DNA of 64,000 nt. Origin: Saccharothrix coeruleofusca (GTDB taxonomy: Bacteria > Actinomycetota > Actinomycetes > Mycobacteriales > Pseudonocardiaceae). The translations under genes and the position numbers were made by a program. Under the pieces are notes generated by a model. The model saw nothing but the letters and a program-made list of their open reading frames with translations. It searched no databases and was not told the origin of the DNA. Positions 25,023 through 33,474 of this stretch are shown one piece after another (position 1 is the stretch's first letter; every line of letters starts with the position of its first letter). The DNA lies in contig NZ_BMRG01000018.1 in NCBI RefSeq assembly GCF_014648515.1, forward strand, positions 34,069 to 98,068. Direction: 5' to 3'.

Positions 25023-25852
25023 GCAGCGGGATGAGGTGGGACCGTCGCGGGAAGACGCTGGTCATGCTGGCGCTGTCGGTGCTCGTCGTGGCCGCCGTGG
25101 TGATCGCGGGCGCGGTGGCGGAGGAGGCCGCGCGGACCACCGCGCTGGCCGAGCGCAACGGCCCGCCCTCGGTCGCGCACTGGTTCGGCACCGACTGGCT
25201 GGGCCGCGACGTGCTGGCCAGGGTGCTGGCGGGACTGCGGCTGAGCCTGGTGGTGGGCACGTCGGCCGCGGTGGTCTCCGCGGTCATCGCGCTGGTGCTG
25301 GCCTGCGCCGCCACGGTGGGCGGACCTCGGGTGGACGCCGCGGTGGGCTGGCTGGTGGACCTGTTCCTGGCGCTGCCGCACCTGGTGCTGCTGGTGCTGC
25401 TGGCCTTCGCGCTGGGCGGCGGCACCCAGGCGGTGGTGATCGCGGTGGCGGTGACCCACTGGCCGACCCTGACCAGGGTGCTGCGCGGCCAGGCCAGGCA
25501 GGTGGTGGGCTCGGACTACGTTGCGGTCGCCGCGCAGCTGGGCCGAGGCCGGTGGTGGATCGCGCGCGAGCACGTCGCCCGGCACCTGGTCGGGCACTTC
25601 CTGGTCGGCACCGTGCTGCTGTTCCCGCACGCCATCCTGCACGAGGCGGCGCTGTCGTTCCTGGGCCTGGGCGTGGACCCGGCGGAGCCCTCGATCGGCG
25701 TGCTGCTGGCCGAGTCCATGCGCTTCCTGTCGGCGGGCGCGTGGTGGCTGGCCGTGCTGCCGGGCGCGTGCCTGCTGCTGGTGGTCAAGGCGGTGGACGG
25801 GATCGGCGAGAACCTGCGCGCCCTGCTCGACCCGAGGAGCCACCACCGGTGA
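25019..25852 (+). CDS. ABC importer permease (NikC/DppC-like)
   Basis: 277 residues: an N-terminal helix (TLVMLALSVLVVAAVVIAG), the conserved HWFGTDWLGRDVLARVLAGL of second Opp/Nik permeases, five further helices and the EAA loop VAVAAQLGRGRWWIAREHVA. Near the end, HEAALSFLGLGVDPAEPSIG is diagnostic of the family. GTG at 25019 overlaps the previous stop (GTGA). Confidence 0.88.
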   Translation: MSSGMRWDRRGKTLVMLALSVLVVAAVVIAGAVAEEAARTTALAERNGPPSVAHWFGTDWLGRDVLARVLAGLRLSLVVGTSAAVVSAVIALVLACAATVGGPRVDAAVGWLVDLFLALPHLVLLVLLAFALGGGTQAVVIAVAVTHWPTLTRVLRGQARQVVGSDYVAVAAQLGRGRWWIAREHVARHLVGHFLVGTVLLFPHAILHEAALSFLGLGVDPAEPSIGVLLAESMRFLSAGAWWLAVLPGACLLLVVKAVDGIGENLRALLDPRSHHR

Positions 25853-26643
25853 CCGCGCTGCTGGAGATCGACGCGCTGGGCGTCTCCTTCGACCAGTACG
25901 ACCGGGGTCTGCGCCGCCGCACCGTGGTCGCGCTGTCCGGGATGGACCTGACCGCGCACCGGGGGGAGCTGGTCGCCCTGGTCGGCGCCAGCGGTGCGGG
26001 GAAGACCCTGCTCGCGCACGCCGTGCTGGGGATGCTGCCGCCCAACGCCACCGAGACCGGCGAGATCCGGTTCGACGGCAGGCCGCTGGACGTTCCCGCG
26101 CGGCGCGCGCTGGCGGGCCGGGAGGTGGCGCTGCTGCCGCAGTCGGTGACCTTCCTGGACCCGGTGGTCCCGGTCGGCCGCCAGGTGCGCCGCTCGGCCG
26201 AGCTGGCGGGCCTGCCCGACCCGAGGGGCGCGGCCACCGCCGCGCTGGCCACGCGCGGGCTGGGCCCGGAGGTGGCCCGGATGCACCCGCACCAGCTCTC
26301 CGGCGGCATGGTCCGGCGCGTGCTGGCCGCGATGGCGATGATGGCCGACCCGAGCCTGGTGCTGGCCGACGAGCCCACGCCCGGCCTGCCCGAGGAGGCG
26401 GTCCGCGCGGTGCTGGCAGACCTGCGCCGCACCGCCGACGAGGGTCGCGCGGTCGTGCTGATCACCCACGAGCTGTCCGGGGCGCTGGAGGTGGCCGACC
26501 GCCTGGTGATCTGCCGCGGGGGTCGCACCGTGGACGAGGCCCGACCGGCGGACTTCCGCGGCGGCGGACCGTCCCACCCGTACACCAGGGCGCTGTGGCG
26601 GGCGTTGCCCGCCAACGGGTTCGGACTGCCGGAGGACGCATGA
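25849..26643 (+). CDS. ABC importer ATPase (NikD-like)
   Basis: 264 residues: Walker A GASGAGKTLL (about 43), Q-loop LLPQSVTFLDPV, signature LSGGMVRRVLAAMA, Walker B LVLADEPTPGLPE, and switch His in VLITHELSG. It lacks the long C-terminal oligopeptide-binding extension of OppD, in line with NikD length. GTG at 25849 overlaps the preceding stop. It powers import together with the next gene product. Confidence 0.88.
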   Translation: MTALLEIDALGVSFDQYDRGLRRRTVVALSGMDLTAHRGELVALVGASGAGKTLLAHAVLGMLPPNATETGEIRFDGRPLDVPARRALAGREVALLPQSVTFLDPVVPVGRQVRRSAELAGLPDPRGAATAALATRGLGPEVARMHPHQLSGGMVRRVLAAMAMMADPSLVLADEPTPGLPEEAVRAVLADLRRTADEGRAVVLITHELSGALEVADRLVICRGGRTVDEARPADFRGGGPSHPYTRALWRALPANGFGLPEDA

Positions 26644-27290
26644 CGCTGGAGGCGCGGGACGTCTGGTTCCGCTACGGCCCGCGAGACCCGTGGGTGGTGC
26701 GCGGCGTGTCGCTGGCCGTGGCGGCGGGGGAGGTGGTGGGGCTGCACGGGCCCAGTGGCGCGGGCAAGAGCACCCTGGCCAGGCTGCTGGCCGGGATGGC
26801 CGCGCCGAGCCGGGGGCAGGTCACCGTGGACGGCCACCCACCCCGACCGAACCGGCGCGAGCGACGCCCGAACCCGGTGCAGCTGGTCTTCCAGCACGCC
26901 GAGCTGGCGGTGGACCCGCTGTGGAAGGTGCGCGCCACCCTGGCCGAGACCGGTGCCCCGGACGAGGTGATCGCCGCGCTGGACCCGGAGCTGGTCCCGC
27001 CCCGGCTGCTGGACCGCTTCCCGCACGAGATCAGCGGAGGGGAGGCCCAGCGGGTCACCCTGGCCAGGGCGCTGCTGGCCAGGCCGCGCTTCCTGGTGGC
27101 CGACGAGATCACCGCCAACCTCGACGCGATCACCCAGGCGGGCCTGTGGCACTCGCTGCTGGCCGCGGTCCGGGCGGAGGGCATCGGCGTGCTGGCGATC
27201 TCCCACGACCGCCCCCTGCTCGACGCCGTCGCCGACCGCGTCCTCGACTTCGCCGACCTCTCCCGCGGAGCACGGGCCGGGACGCCGTGA
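26640..27290 (+). CDS. ABC importer ATPase (NikE-like), short
   Basis: 216 residues: Walker A GPSGAGKSTLAR (about 37), Q-loop LVFQHAELAVDPL, signature ISGGEAQRVTLARAL, Walker B FLVADEITANLDA, switch His ISHDRPL. It is shorter than usual and ends soon after the switch, with no C-terminal extension. ATG at 26640 overlaps the first ATPase stop (ATGA). Last gene of the importer operon; a small GCCCC/GGGGC stem follows at 27298-27314. Confidence 0.86.
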   Translation: MTLEARDVWFRYGPRDPWVVRGVSLAVAAGEVVGLHGPSGAGKSTLARLLAGMAAPSRGQVTVDGHPPRPNRRERRPNPVQLVFQHAELAVDPLWKVRATLAETGAPDEVIAALDPELVPPRLLDRFPHEISGGEAQRVTLARALLARPRFLVADEITANLDAITQAGLWHSLLAAVRAEGIGVLAISHDRPLLDAVADRVLDFADLSRGARAGTP

Positions 27291-27317
27291 CGCCCTCGCC
27301 CCACCCCGCGGGGCTGG

Positions 27318-27812
27318 TCAGTTGGCGGTGGAGCCGAGGGGTTCCTGGAACAGCACGGCGGGCGCGCTCGCGCGGCGCTGCGGGGCGACCACGACCGGCG
27401 CGGTGAGCACCGGCGCTGAGTCCACCGCGGAGTCCGTCCTGGCGTCCACCGCGGCATCGGCCAGGAAGTCCACCGCGGGGTTCGCGCCTGCGTCCACCGT
27501 GGACTTCCGGCGCGAGTCCACCGTGGACTTCGGGGCAGGAGCCTGCGCGCTCGTGGTGGGCGCGGCCAGTTGCTGCTGGGCCTGGGCGATCCACAGCAGC
27601 CACATGCCCTCGTCGCGGTGACCGCGGAACTCCGCCTTCAGCCCGGCCAGCGCGCCACGCGCGCGAGCGGCCAGCACGGGGTCTTCGCGCACGGCGGCCC
27701 ACGTGGCCCGCGCGGCCGCGTCCCTGGCCTTCACCAGGTGCCGAACTTGTTCGGTCAACTCCCGCGCGGACAGGGCAGACCACGCCGCTGCGATCTTCTG
27801 TGCCTTGTTCAC
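27318..27812 (-). CDS. hypothetical protein with a Val-Asp repeat tail
   Basis: About 164 residues. The N-terminal 75 are helical (NKAQKIAAAWSALSARELTE, ARDAAARATWAAVREDP). A tail from about 85 repeats the theme S/A-x-V-D (KSTVDSRRKSTVDAG, NPAVDF, DAAVDARTDSAVDS) and then ends in hydrophobic strands. GGAGAGGA before GTG at 27812 fits better than an ATG at 27851. No signal peptide or membrane helix. Unrecognised; the repeat tail looks like a slippage-expanded linker. Confidence 0.6.
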   Translation of the reverse strand: MNKAQKIAAAWSALSARELTEQVRHLVKARDAAARATWAAVREDPVLAARARGALAGLKAEFRGHRDEGMWLLWIAQAQQQLAAPTTSAQAPAPKSTVDSRRKSTVDAGANPAVDFLADAAVDARTDSAVDSAPVLTAPVVVAPQRRASAPAVLFQEPLGSTAN

Positions 27813-27920
27813 GACGTCATCCTCTCCGAAGAGAAGCCCTCGACGCCGCAACTGTGCAATGTAATCAACACCTCGTTTTGAATCCTGCCCGAACGGGAAC
27901 TAATGGGAACTCCCTGGCGT

Positions 27921-28865
27921 TCAGCGATGGGCGAAGCGCACCCTGGTCGTGGTGCCCTCCGGGGTGGTGTGCGTGCGCACGAGGTCGGCGAGGTGGTTGA
28001 CCAGCAGCAGGCCCCGTCCGCGTGGCTGCTCCGGTGCGGCGGGCCTGCGCCCGGCCAGCGGGTCGGTGATGTGGCCGCGGTCGCTGGCCTGGCAGAACAG
28101 GTGCGTCCGATCGGCCCAGAGCCAGGCCGTGCCGGTGCCGCCGCCGTGCAGCACGCTGTTGGCGGCCAGTTCGGTGACCACCAGGCGCACCTCGTCCACG
28201 CGGTCCGGCGGGAAACCCAGCTCGCGGGCGTGCTCGGTGGCCAGCGCGCGCAACCGGGCCGCGGGACGGGGCGAGGACAGGTCGACCGGGGTGGCGTGCG
28301 CGGGAGGGGGCGGCAGCGGGCGGTTGTAGGCCCGCACCACGTGCTCGGGCGCGTAGTGGTCGCTGGCGCGCTCCACGCCCCCGTCGATGAGCACCGGGTG
28401 GGTCATCTCGGAGTCGCGCAGGGCCTGCCCGCTGAGCCCTCGCACGTCGTACGGGCACAGGATGGCCACGTCGCGGCCCGCGAAGGAGTAGTTGATCAGC
28501 GCTTCGTGCTGGGCGCAGGCGGGGTACTCGGCGGCCGAGCGCAGCGGCCAGATCGGCTCGCCGACCAGGCGCACCCGCCGACCCCGGTGCGGGTCGGCGA
28601 ACGCGCGCAGCACGCCGGGGATGATCCGACCGGGATTGCGGCCCACTCGCGTCATGTCCAGCCAGCGCACCCGCTCGGCGGCCGGGCCCAAGGCGGCGCG
28701 CAGCGCGGCCAGCCGAGGAGCGGGCACCGCGACGGCCACCGGCTCGTCGCGCGCCAGCCCCTCGGTGATGAACGGGACGACACTTCCGAGGTAGTCGTCC
28801 TCGCCGCGGTAGAACAGGGCGGGATGCGTGAAGGGGCCTGTGTGCGGAGCAGGTGCGGTGGTCAT
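27921..28865 (-). CDS. MEDS-domain anti-sigma factor kinase (RsbW-like HATPase)
   Basis: 314 residues. The N-terminal half (about 10-165) is a MEDS domain: HPALFYRGEDDYLGSVVPFI, ARDEPVAVAVPAPR, RIIPGVLRAFAD. The C-terminal half is an RsbW/SpoIIAB-type ATPase with DEVRLVVTELAANSVLHGG and GRGLLLVNHLADLV. Such proteins hold a sigma factor and phosphorylate a STAS antagonist; MEDS domains are thought to bind small ligands. The divergent neighbour at 29050 encodes a STAS protein, so the pair likely forms a partner switch. No sigma gene is adjacent. Confidence 0.85.
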   Translation of the reverse strand: MTTAPAPHTGPFTHPALFYRGEDDYLGSVVPFITEGLARDEPVAVAVPAPRLAALRAALGPAAERVRWLDMTRVGRNPGRIIPGVLRAFADPHRGRRVRLVGEPIWPLRSAAEYPACAQHEALINYSFAGRDVAILCPYDVRGLSGQALRDSEMTHPVLIDGGVERASDHYAPEHVVRAYNRPLPPPPAHATPVDLSSPRPAARLRALATEHARELGFPPDRVDEVRLVVTELAANSVLHGGGTGTAWLWADRTHLFCQASDRGHITDPLAGRRPAAPEQPRGRGLLLVNHLADLVRTHTTPEGTTTRVRFAHR

Positions 28866-29049
28866 GGCATTCCGCTTCACGGGGAGGACGGTTCACCCCA
28901 CGCGGTGCGCCCGCCGGTGGGAGGGGACCAGGGGTGGCCCGTTCATTGACGGTAACACAGGGCGCGCGGGTCACCCGGTCGCCGCGGGTGGCCGGACCAG
29001 CGGCCGGCGTGGTCGACTGGCCTCCGACGGGACGTGTGAGGGGGTGGCG

Positions 29050-29403
29050 GTGGAGGAGCAGGTGCAGTTGTCGATCGACGTCGACGACCGCGGTGGTGGC
29101 GGGCCGGTGGTGGTGGCGGTCGCGGGAGAGCTGGACTTCGCCACCACACCGGCGCTGCTCGACGCCGCGGTGCCGCTCGCCGAGGCGGGCCGCGAGCTGG
29201 TCCTGGACCTGGACGGCCTGGTGTTCTGCGACTCCAGCGCCCTCAGCGCGCTGGTGCGCCTGCACAAGGCGGCCACCGGCTCGGGTGGCTCGCTGCTGCT
29301 GGCCCGTCCGCGCAGCGCGGTGCTGGCGGCGTTGCGGATGGCCACGCTGGACCGGCTGTTCGCCATCAGCGACGGTCCGCCGCCCGGCGGTGCGCGCCGC
29401 TGA
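29050..29403 (+). CDS. STAS-domain anti-sigma factor antagonist
   Basis: About 117 residues forming one STAS domain: VVVAVAGELDFATTPALLDA, VLDLDGLVFCDSSALSALV with the phosphorylatable Ser near 62, and a final LDRLFAISD. Start is GTG at 29050 (AGGGGG upstream) or GTG at 29044. It lies head to head with the MEDS/HATPase gene and is its natural partner: dephosphorylated, it would titrate the kinase and free a sigma factor. Confidence 0.85.
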   Translation: MEEQVQLSIDVDDRGGGGPVVVAVAGELDFATTPALLDAAVPLAEAGRELVLDLDGLVFCDSSALSALVRLHKAATGSGGSLLLARPRSAVLAALRMATLDRLFAISDGPPPGGARR

Positions 29404-29417
29404 CCGCCGGGCGCGGG

Positions 29418-30013
29418 TTACCGACCGCCGACCCCCTCGGGCGTCCGGGATGGCGGCGCGATCCGGCGCGCGACCGCGGGCTGGCCCAGCAGCACGCCCA
29501 CCAGCACCAGCGCGAGCCCCAGGTGCCGGCGACCGGTCAGCGCCTCGCCCGCCAGCAGCGTCCCCAGCAGGACGCCGGTCACGGGGTTGAGCAGGCCGAT
29601 GAGGCCGACCGCGCCCGTGCCCAGGTGCCGCAGGCCGGTGAACCAGGCGGTGAAGCCCAGCGCGGTGGCCACCGCGCAGAGGTAGCCGAAGCCGAGCAGG
29701 CCGCCGGGGGTGAGCGTCGGGGGAGCGCCCTCGACCACGAGCGCGGGCACGATCAGCACGCCGCCGTCCGCGAGCAACTGCCAGGCCGTCATCGGGAGCA
29801 CCGGCAGGTTTCGAACCCCATCTCCTGGTCAGGACGTGCCCGAGGGCGGACATGACCATCGCGGCCACCGACGCGAGCACGCCGAGCGGGTCGACGGCCT
29901 GGGCGCCGGTGGCGAGCAGCAGCACCACGCCGAGCACCCCGATGACCGCGCCGACCGCGGGTGGCGTGCTCGGGCGCTCTGCCAGCAGCGGTCCCGCCAG
30001 CAGCATCGTCACC
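29418..30013 (-). pseudogene. EamA-family transporter remnant, 5' truncated and frameshifted
   Basis: The C-terminal half of a ten-helix EamA exporter is readable in two frames. One gives LLAGPLLAERPSTPPAVGAV through SALGHVLTRRWGSK. The other continues from about PMTAWQLLADGGVL to the end at 29418. The switch lies near 29805-29812, where AACCTGCCGGTG carries one base too many; AACCGCCGGTG would restore the frame. The first five helices are missing, and the sequence runs straight into a broken MarR gene, so a deletion removed the 5' half. Confidence 0.75.
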
Positions 30014-30265
30014 ATGGCCGACCACGTAGCGCGCATCCAGGCGGAGTGGGCCCGCGAGCGCCCTGACGTGGACGTGACGCCCCAGGGCGTCATCGGCCGC
30101 CCGCACCGCCTCGCGGCGCTGCTCACCGAGGAGCTGTGCCTCGTCTACCGCAGGCACGGGCTGAGCGAGGGGGCGTTCGACGTGCTGGAACCCGCTGACG
30201 CCCAACGGCTGGAAACGATCCTCACGACCTTGCTGGCCCGCTTCGGGTCCCCGCCCACGCCGTAG
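30014..30265 (+). pseudogene. MarR-family regulator remnant with internal deletion
   Basis: The 83 codons start MADHVARIQAEWARERPDVD and HRLAALLTEELCLVYRRHGL, the usual N-terminus of actinobacterial MarR regulators, up to EGAFDVL. They then jump straight to a C-terminal helix, EPADAQRLETILTTLLARF. The winged helix-turn-helix of about 75 residues is missing in frame. MarR genes often sit divergent from EamA exporters, and both partners are damaged here. Confidence 0.72.
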
Positions 30266-30419
30266 CCGCCCACCTCCGCGAGTCGGACGTCCACGACTCT
30301 CGAGTTCGACGTTCGGGTGGAAACCCCGCGCTCAGCGCGCGCTCAGCTCGCACCCAGCCCCGCCTCCTAGCTTCGAGTCGATCGCTCTTCCAGGCGAGCG
30401 ACTCAGGAGGGGATGGGCC

Positions 30420-31271
30420 ATGAAGGCACGGATCAAGAGGGGGGTCGCCGCGGCGGCCGTGCTCCTGTCCGCCACGACGGCGATGGTCGTGGGCTCGGCG
30501 AGCGGCGGCAGCGCGGACGCGCCGCCGTCCCTGCGGGCTTACGGGATCACCGCCGACGGCAAGCTGATGTTCACCTTCACCACCGATCACCCGCAGGTGT
30601 TCGACTGGGTCCGCACGGTGACCGGGCTCAGCGGCCACGACACCGCGCTGGTCGGTTTGGACTTCCGCGTGCAGGACGGTGCGTTGTACGGCGTCGGCAA
30701 CTACGGCGGCATCTACAAGATCCCGGTCACCGGCGACGCGGTCACGAAGGTCTCCCAGCTCGCCGTGTCGCTGGAGGGCAAGAACTTCGGCGTCGACTTC
30801 AACCCCGCCGCCGACCGGCTGCGGGTGATCAGCGACACCGGGCAGAACCTGCGCCACAACCTCAACGACGGCACCACGATCAAGGACAAGCCGCTCAACC
30901 TCAACGGCGCCACCGCCACCGGGGTCACCGCCGCGGCCTACACGAACAACGACCTGAACAGCAGCACCGGGACCACGCTGTTCGACATCGGCACCGCCGG
31001 CGATCAGGTGCTGATCCAGTCGCCGCCCAACGACGGCACGCTGGCCCCGACCGGATCGCTCGGAGTGGACGCCGGGGTCAACGCCGGGTTCGACATCTAC
31101 AGCAACCTGGTCGGCGGCAAGGCCGACTCGCTGCTGGCCTTCGCCGCGCTGAACACGATGAGCGGATCGGCGTTCTACACCATCAACCTCCTCAGCGGCG
31201 CGGCCACCGCGGTGGGCAGCTTCCCGCTGTCCGTCGGTGACATCGCCGTCGCGCTCAACCCGCCGTACTGA
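30420..31271 (+). CDS. secreted DUF4394 domain protein
   Basis: 283 residues. Signal peptide about 1-32 (MKARIKRGVAAAAVLLSATT...), then a DUF4394 body: LRAYGITADGKLMFTF, LVGLDFRVQDGALYGVGNYG, GVDFNPAADRLRVISDTGQN, ALNTMSGSAFYTINLLSG. The repeating strands and Gly/Asn turns suggest a beta-propeller. There is no known activity. An AGGAGG-like sequence precedes ATG at 30420, and a 20-bp stem terminator follows. Extracellular, probably structural or binding. Confidence 0.82.
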   Translation: MKARIKRGVAAAAVLLSATTAMVVGSASGGSADAPPSLRAYGITADGKLMFTFTTDHPQVFDWVRTVTGLSGHDTALVGLDFRVQDGALYGVGNYGGIYKIPVTGDAVTKVSQLAVSLEGKNFGVDFNPAADRLRVISDTGQNLRHNLNDGTTIKDKPLNLNGATATGVTAAAYTNNDLNSSTGTTLFDIGTAGDQVLIQSPPNDGTLAPTGSLGVDAGVNAGFDIYSNLVGGKADSLLAFAALNTMSGSAFYTINLLSGAATAVGSFPLSVGDIAVALNPPY

Positions 31272-31281
31272 CCCGCACCCG

Positions 31282-31326
31282 AGCACGGCGAGCCCGTCCC
31301 CACCGCGGGGGCGGGCTCGCCGTGCT
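31282..31326 (+). terminator. 20-bp stem terminator after the DUF4394 gene
   Basis: AGCACGGCGAGCCCGTCCCC (31282-31301) pairs with 31307-31326 with a single G-T wobble and a 5-base loop. It begins ten bases after the stop codon. Confidence 0.85.
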
Positions 31327-31513
31327 GGTCGGGTGGTGCAACCACGGCTCCACATCTGCCCGGCAGTCCCGCAGGTGCTCTCGTCCTTCCGACGCGCGAT
31401 GCGCACGGCCTCCGGCAAGACCTCGCCCTGGTGTCCACAGTGGACTCATGGCGGTCGTCCTCGACGTGCCCGGTCGGGGCGGGACATCACCGGTGAGCCG
31501 GTTTCCGGAGGGC

Positions 31514-32257
31514 TCAGGAGCGCGCGGCGGCCAGGGCGGTGAGCAGGGTGTCGCGCAGCTCCGGGCGGCAGATCAGCAGATCCGGGATGCTGGGCGAGGG
31601 GTTGCCGTAGACCAGTTCGCTGCCGTCGATCCGGGAGGTGTGCGCGCCCGCCGCGGCGGACACCGCGACCGGCGCGGCGCTGTCCCACTCGTACTGGCCC
31701 CCCGCGTGCACGTAGGCGTCGGCGGCCCCGGTGAGCACCGCGACCGCCTTCACCCCGGCCGAGCCCATCGGCACCAGGTCCACGTCGACCACCTCGGCCA
31801 GCGCGTCCACCAGTGGCGGCCGGTGACTGCGGCTGACCACCACCCGAGGCCGGGGCCGAGGGGGCGCCGGGGCCAGCGCGGCTTCGTCGGTGGCGAAGGT
31901 GCGCCCGGTCGCGGGCACCGCCACCGCCCCCGCGAGCAGCTTGCCGCGCTCGGACAGCGCCACGTGCACGGCCCAGTCACCGCGCTCCCGGTCGCCGTAC
32001 TCGCGGGTGCCGTCGAGCGGGTCGACGATCCACAACCTCCCCGACCGGTGCCCGTCAAGCGCCGCCTCGCCTTCCTCGGACCGCACCGCGTCGTCGGGTC
32101 GGTGCTCGCGCAAGGCGCTCACCAGCATCGCGTGCGCTCGTCGATCCCCTTCCCGGCCCAGCTCCGCGCCTGCCAGGTCGGTGCGCTCGCGGCGCACTTC
32201 CAGCAGCAGGTCTCCGGCCAGGGTGGCCAGCAGGCGGGCCAGCGAGTGGTCGTCCAC
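31514..32257 (-). CDS. cysQ: 3'(2'),5'-bisphosphate nucleotidase CysQ-like (inositol monophosphatase fold)
   Basis: 247 residues. Metal and catalytic motifs of the IMPase superfamily are in order: SEEGEAAL (E61/E62), WIVDPLDGTREY (D79, D82, G83, T84), VVVSRSHRP, and the C-terminal YEWDSAAPVAV Asp. This set removes the 3'-phosphate of PAP, the by-product of sulfate activation. CAGGAG eight bases upstream fixes GTG at 32257; earlier in-frame codons read low complexity. Divergent from the SDR gene at 32401. Confidence 0.82.
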   Translation of the reverse strand: MDDHSLARLLATLAGDLLLEVRRERTDLAGAELGREGDRRAHAMLVSALREHRPDDAVRSEEGEAALDGHRSGRLWIVDPLDGTREYGDRERGDWAVHVALSERGKLLAGAVAVPATGRTFATDEAALAPAPPRPRPRVVVSRSHRPPLVDALAEVVDVDLVPMGSAGVKAVAVLTGAADAYVHAGGQYEWDSAAPVAVSAAAGAHTSRIDGSELVYGNPSPSIPDLLICRPELRDTLLTALAAARS

Positions 32258-32400
32258 GGGGCGGCTCCTGGTGGTCGGGGTCGGGCCGAGCAAGACGATA
32301 TCGGCGTCGCGGCCGCGCGGGTCGCCCAGTCCGCGCACGGGACCGGCAGGATGGTCGACCGGGGGCTTCGCCCGCTACCAACCGGACAAGGAGTGGACTG

Positions 32401-33150
32401 GTGCGAACAGTGGTGGTCAGCGGTGGGGGGACCGGCATCGGTCGGGCGGTCGCGCTGCGCTTCGCGGCCGACGGCGAGCAGGTGGTGCTCATCGGCCGCA
32501 GGGCCGAGGTACTGGACCGGGTGGTCGTGGAGATCGCGTCCCGGCACCCAGGCGCACCGGCGGCGGTGGCGGTGGCCGCCGATCTGACCGAGCCCGCGCA
32601 GGCGGAGCGGGTGGCGGGGCGGATCGGCTCGGTGGACGTGGTGGTCAACTCGGCGGGCGGCAACGCGTTGATGAGCGCGCCGCCGGACGTGCCCGAGGGC
32701 ATCGCGGGCGTGGCGTGGCACTGGGTGGAGAACTTCCGCCTCAACACGCTCACCGCGGTGCTGCTCACCGAGGCGCTGCGGGGGCGGATCGCCGATGACG
32801 GCCGGGTTGTGCTGCTCAGTTCGATCGCGGCTTACCGAGGATCGGGCTCCGGCTCCTACGGCGGGTCGAAGGCGGCCCTGCACCCGTACGCCTACGACTT
32901 GGCCGCCGCGTTGGGGCCGCGCGGCATCACGGTGAACGTGGTCGCTCCCGGCTACATCGCCGACACCGAGTTCTTCAAGGGCGGGATGTCCCCGGAGCGG
33001 GAGGAGGTGCTGGTCGGCCAGACCCACACCGGCCGCGCGGGCACGCCCGCCGACGTGGCCGAGACGGTGGCGTGGCTGGCCTCCGCGGGCGCGGCCCACG
33101 TGACCGGCCAGGTCGTCCAGGTCAACGGCGGCGCGGAGCGAGGGCGCTGA
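32401..33150 (+). CDS. short-chain dehydrogenase/reductase
   Basis: 249 residues of classical SDR: cofactor motif VSGGGTGIGRA at the start, LIGRR after strand 2 (NADP preference), VVNSAGGN in place of NNAG, catalytic Ser in LLSSIAAYRG, and Tyr/Lys in SYGGSK (about 157-161). It ends LASAGAAHVTGQVVQVNGG, typical of FabG-like members. GTG start at 32401. Substrate unknown; probably monocistronic. Confidence 0.85.
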   Translation: MRTVVVSGGGTGIGRAVALRFAADGEQVVLIGRRAEVLDRVVVEIASRHPGAPAAVAVAADLTEPAQAERVAGRIGSVDVVVNSAGGNALMSAPPDVPEGIAGVAWHWVENFRLNTLTAVLLTEALRGRIADDGRVVLLSSIAAYRGSGSGSYGGSKAALHPYAYDLAAALGPRGITVNVVAPGYIADTEFFKGGMSPEREEVLVGQTHTGRAGTPADVAETVAWLASAGAAHVTGQVVQVNGGAERGR

Positions 33151-33474
33151 TCGCGCCCGCGACCACCACCTCCGGCACGTCGGCAAGTAGTACCAGAGGT
33201 GCCCGTCCGGGCCGAGAACTACTACCCGGAGGTCCTGGACGCTCGGTGTCTGTGGGGGCGAACGCACAACTCACCTGAATGAGTGGCTGACAGATGTTGA
33301 TAGTTGTCAGTCGGACGTTGTAGGTTGTCCTCACGGAGGCGCCGCGCTCGCGCCGTCGGCTCGGCGATCGGGGCAGGGTGCTCAACACTGTCCACAGTGC
33401 GCAGATTTCGTCGGGTGGAGCCGAGTGCGCGCAGTCCTGACCCTGACGCGACCACCAACTGCGGAGACCCTTCC
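33151..33474. other. 324-bp intergenic region before the aldo/keto reductase
   Basis: Right of about 33260 the base composition becomes AT-richer with repeated TTG/TTGT motifs (GTTGATAGTTGTC, GTTGTAGGTTGT), which looks like a regulated promoter. The left part has no clear coding frame, though the minus strand reads VLGPDGHLWYY there, which I do not trust as a gene. Confidence 0.4.
33287..33310. promoter_or_regulatory. inverted repeat, candidate operator for the aldo/keto reductase
   Basis: CTGACA (33287-33292) and TGTCAG (33305-33310) form an inverted repeat around a 12-base AT-rich centre, about 165 bases before the reductase start. A related GTTGTAGGTTGT follows directly. The regulator is not identified. 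Confidence 0.35.

Noticed and set aside
29800-29825. GGGGTTCGAAACC on the minus strand, like a tRNA T-arm
   Set aside because: No acceptor stem, anticodon arm or D arm can be folded around it. It lies in the EamA remnant, where it encodes WGSKP next to the frameshift.
30413-31240. Plus-strand frame of 275 codons within the DUF4394 gene
   Set aside because: Arg/Gln-rich shadow frame offset by one base from the real secreted protein, which has a signal peptide and family motifs.
33180-33267. Minus-strand peptide VLGPDGHLWYY in the gap after the SDR gene
   Set aside because: Suggestive of a protein fragment, but too short, without start, ribosome-binding site or continuing codon bias.
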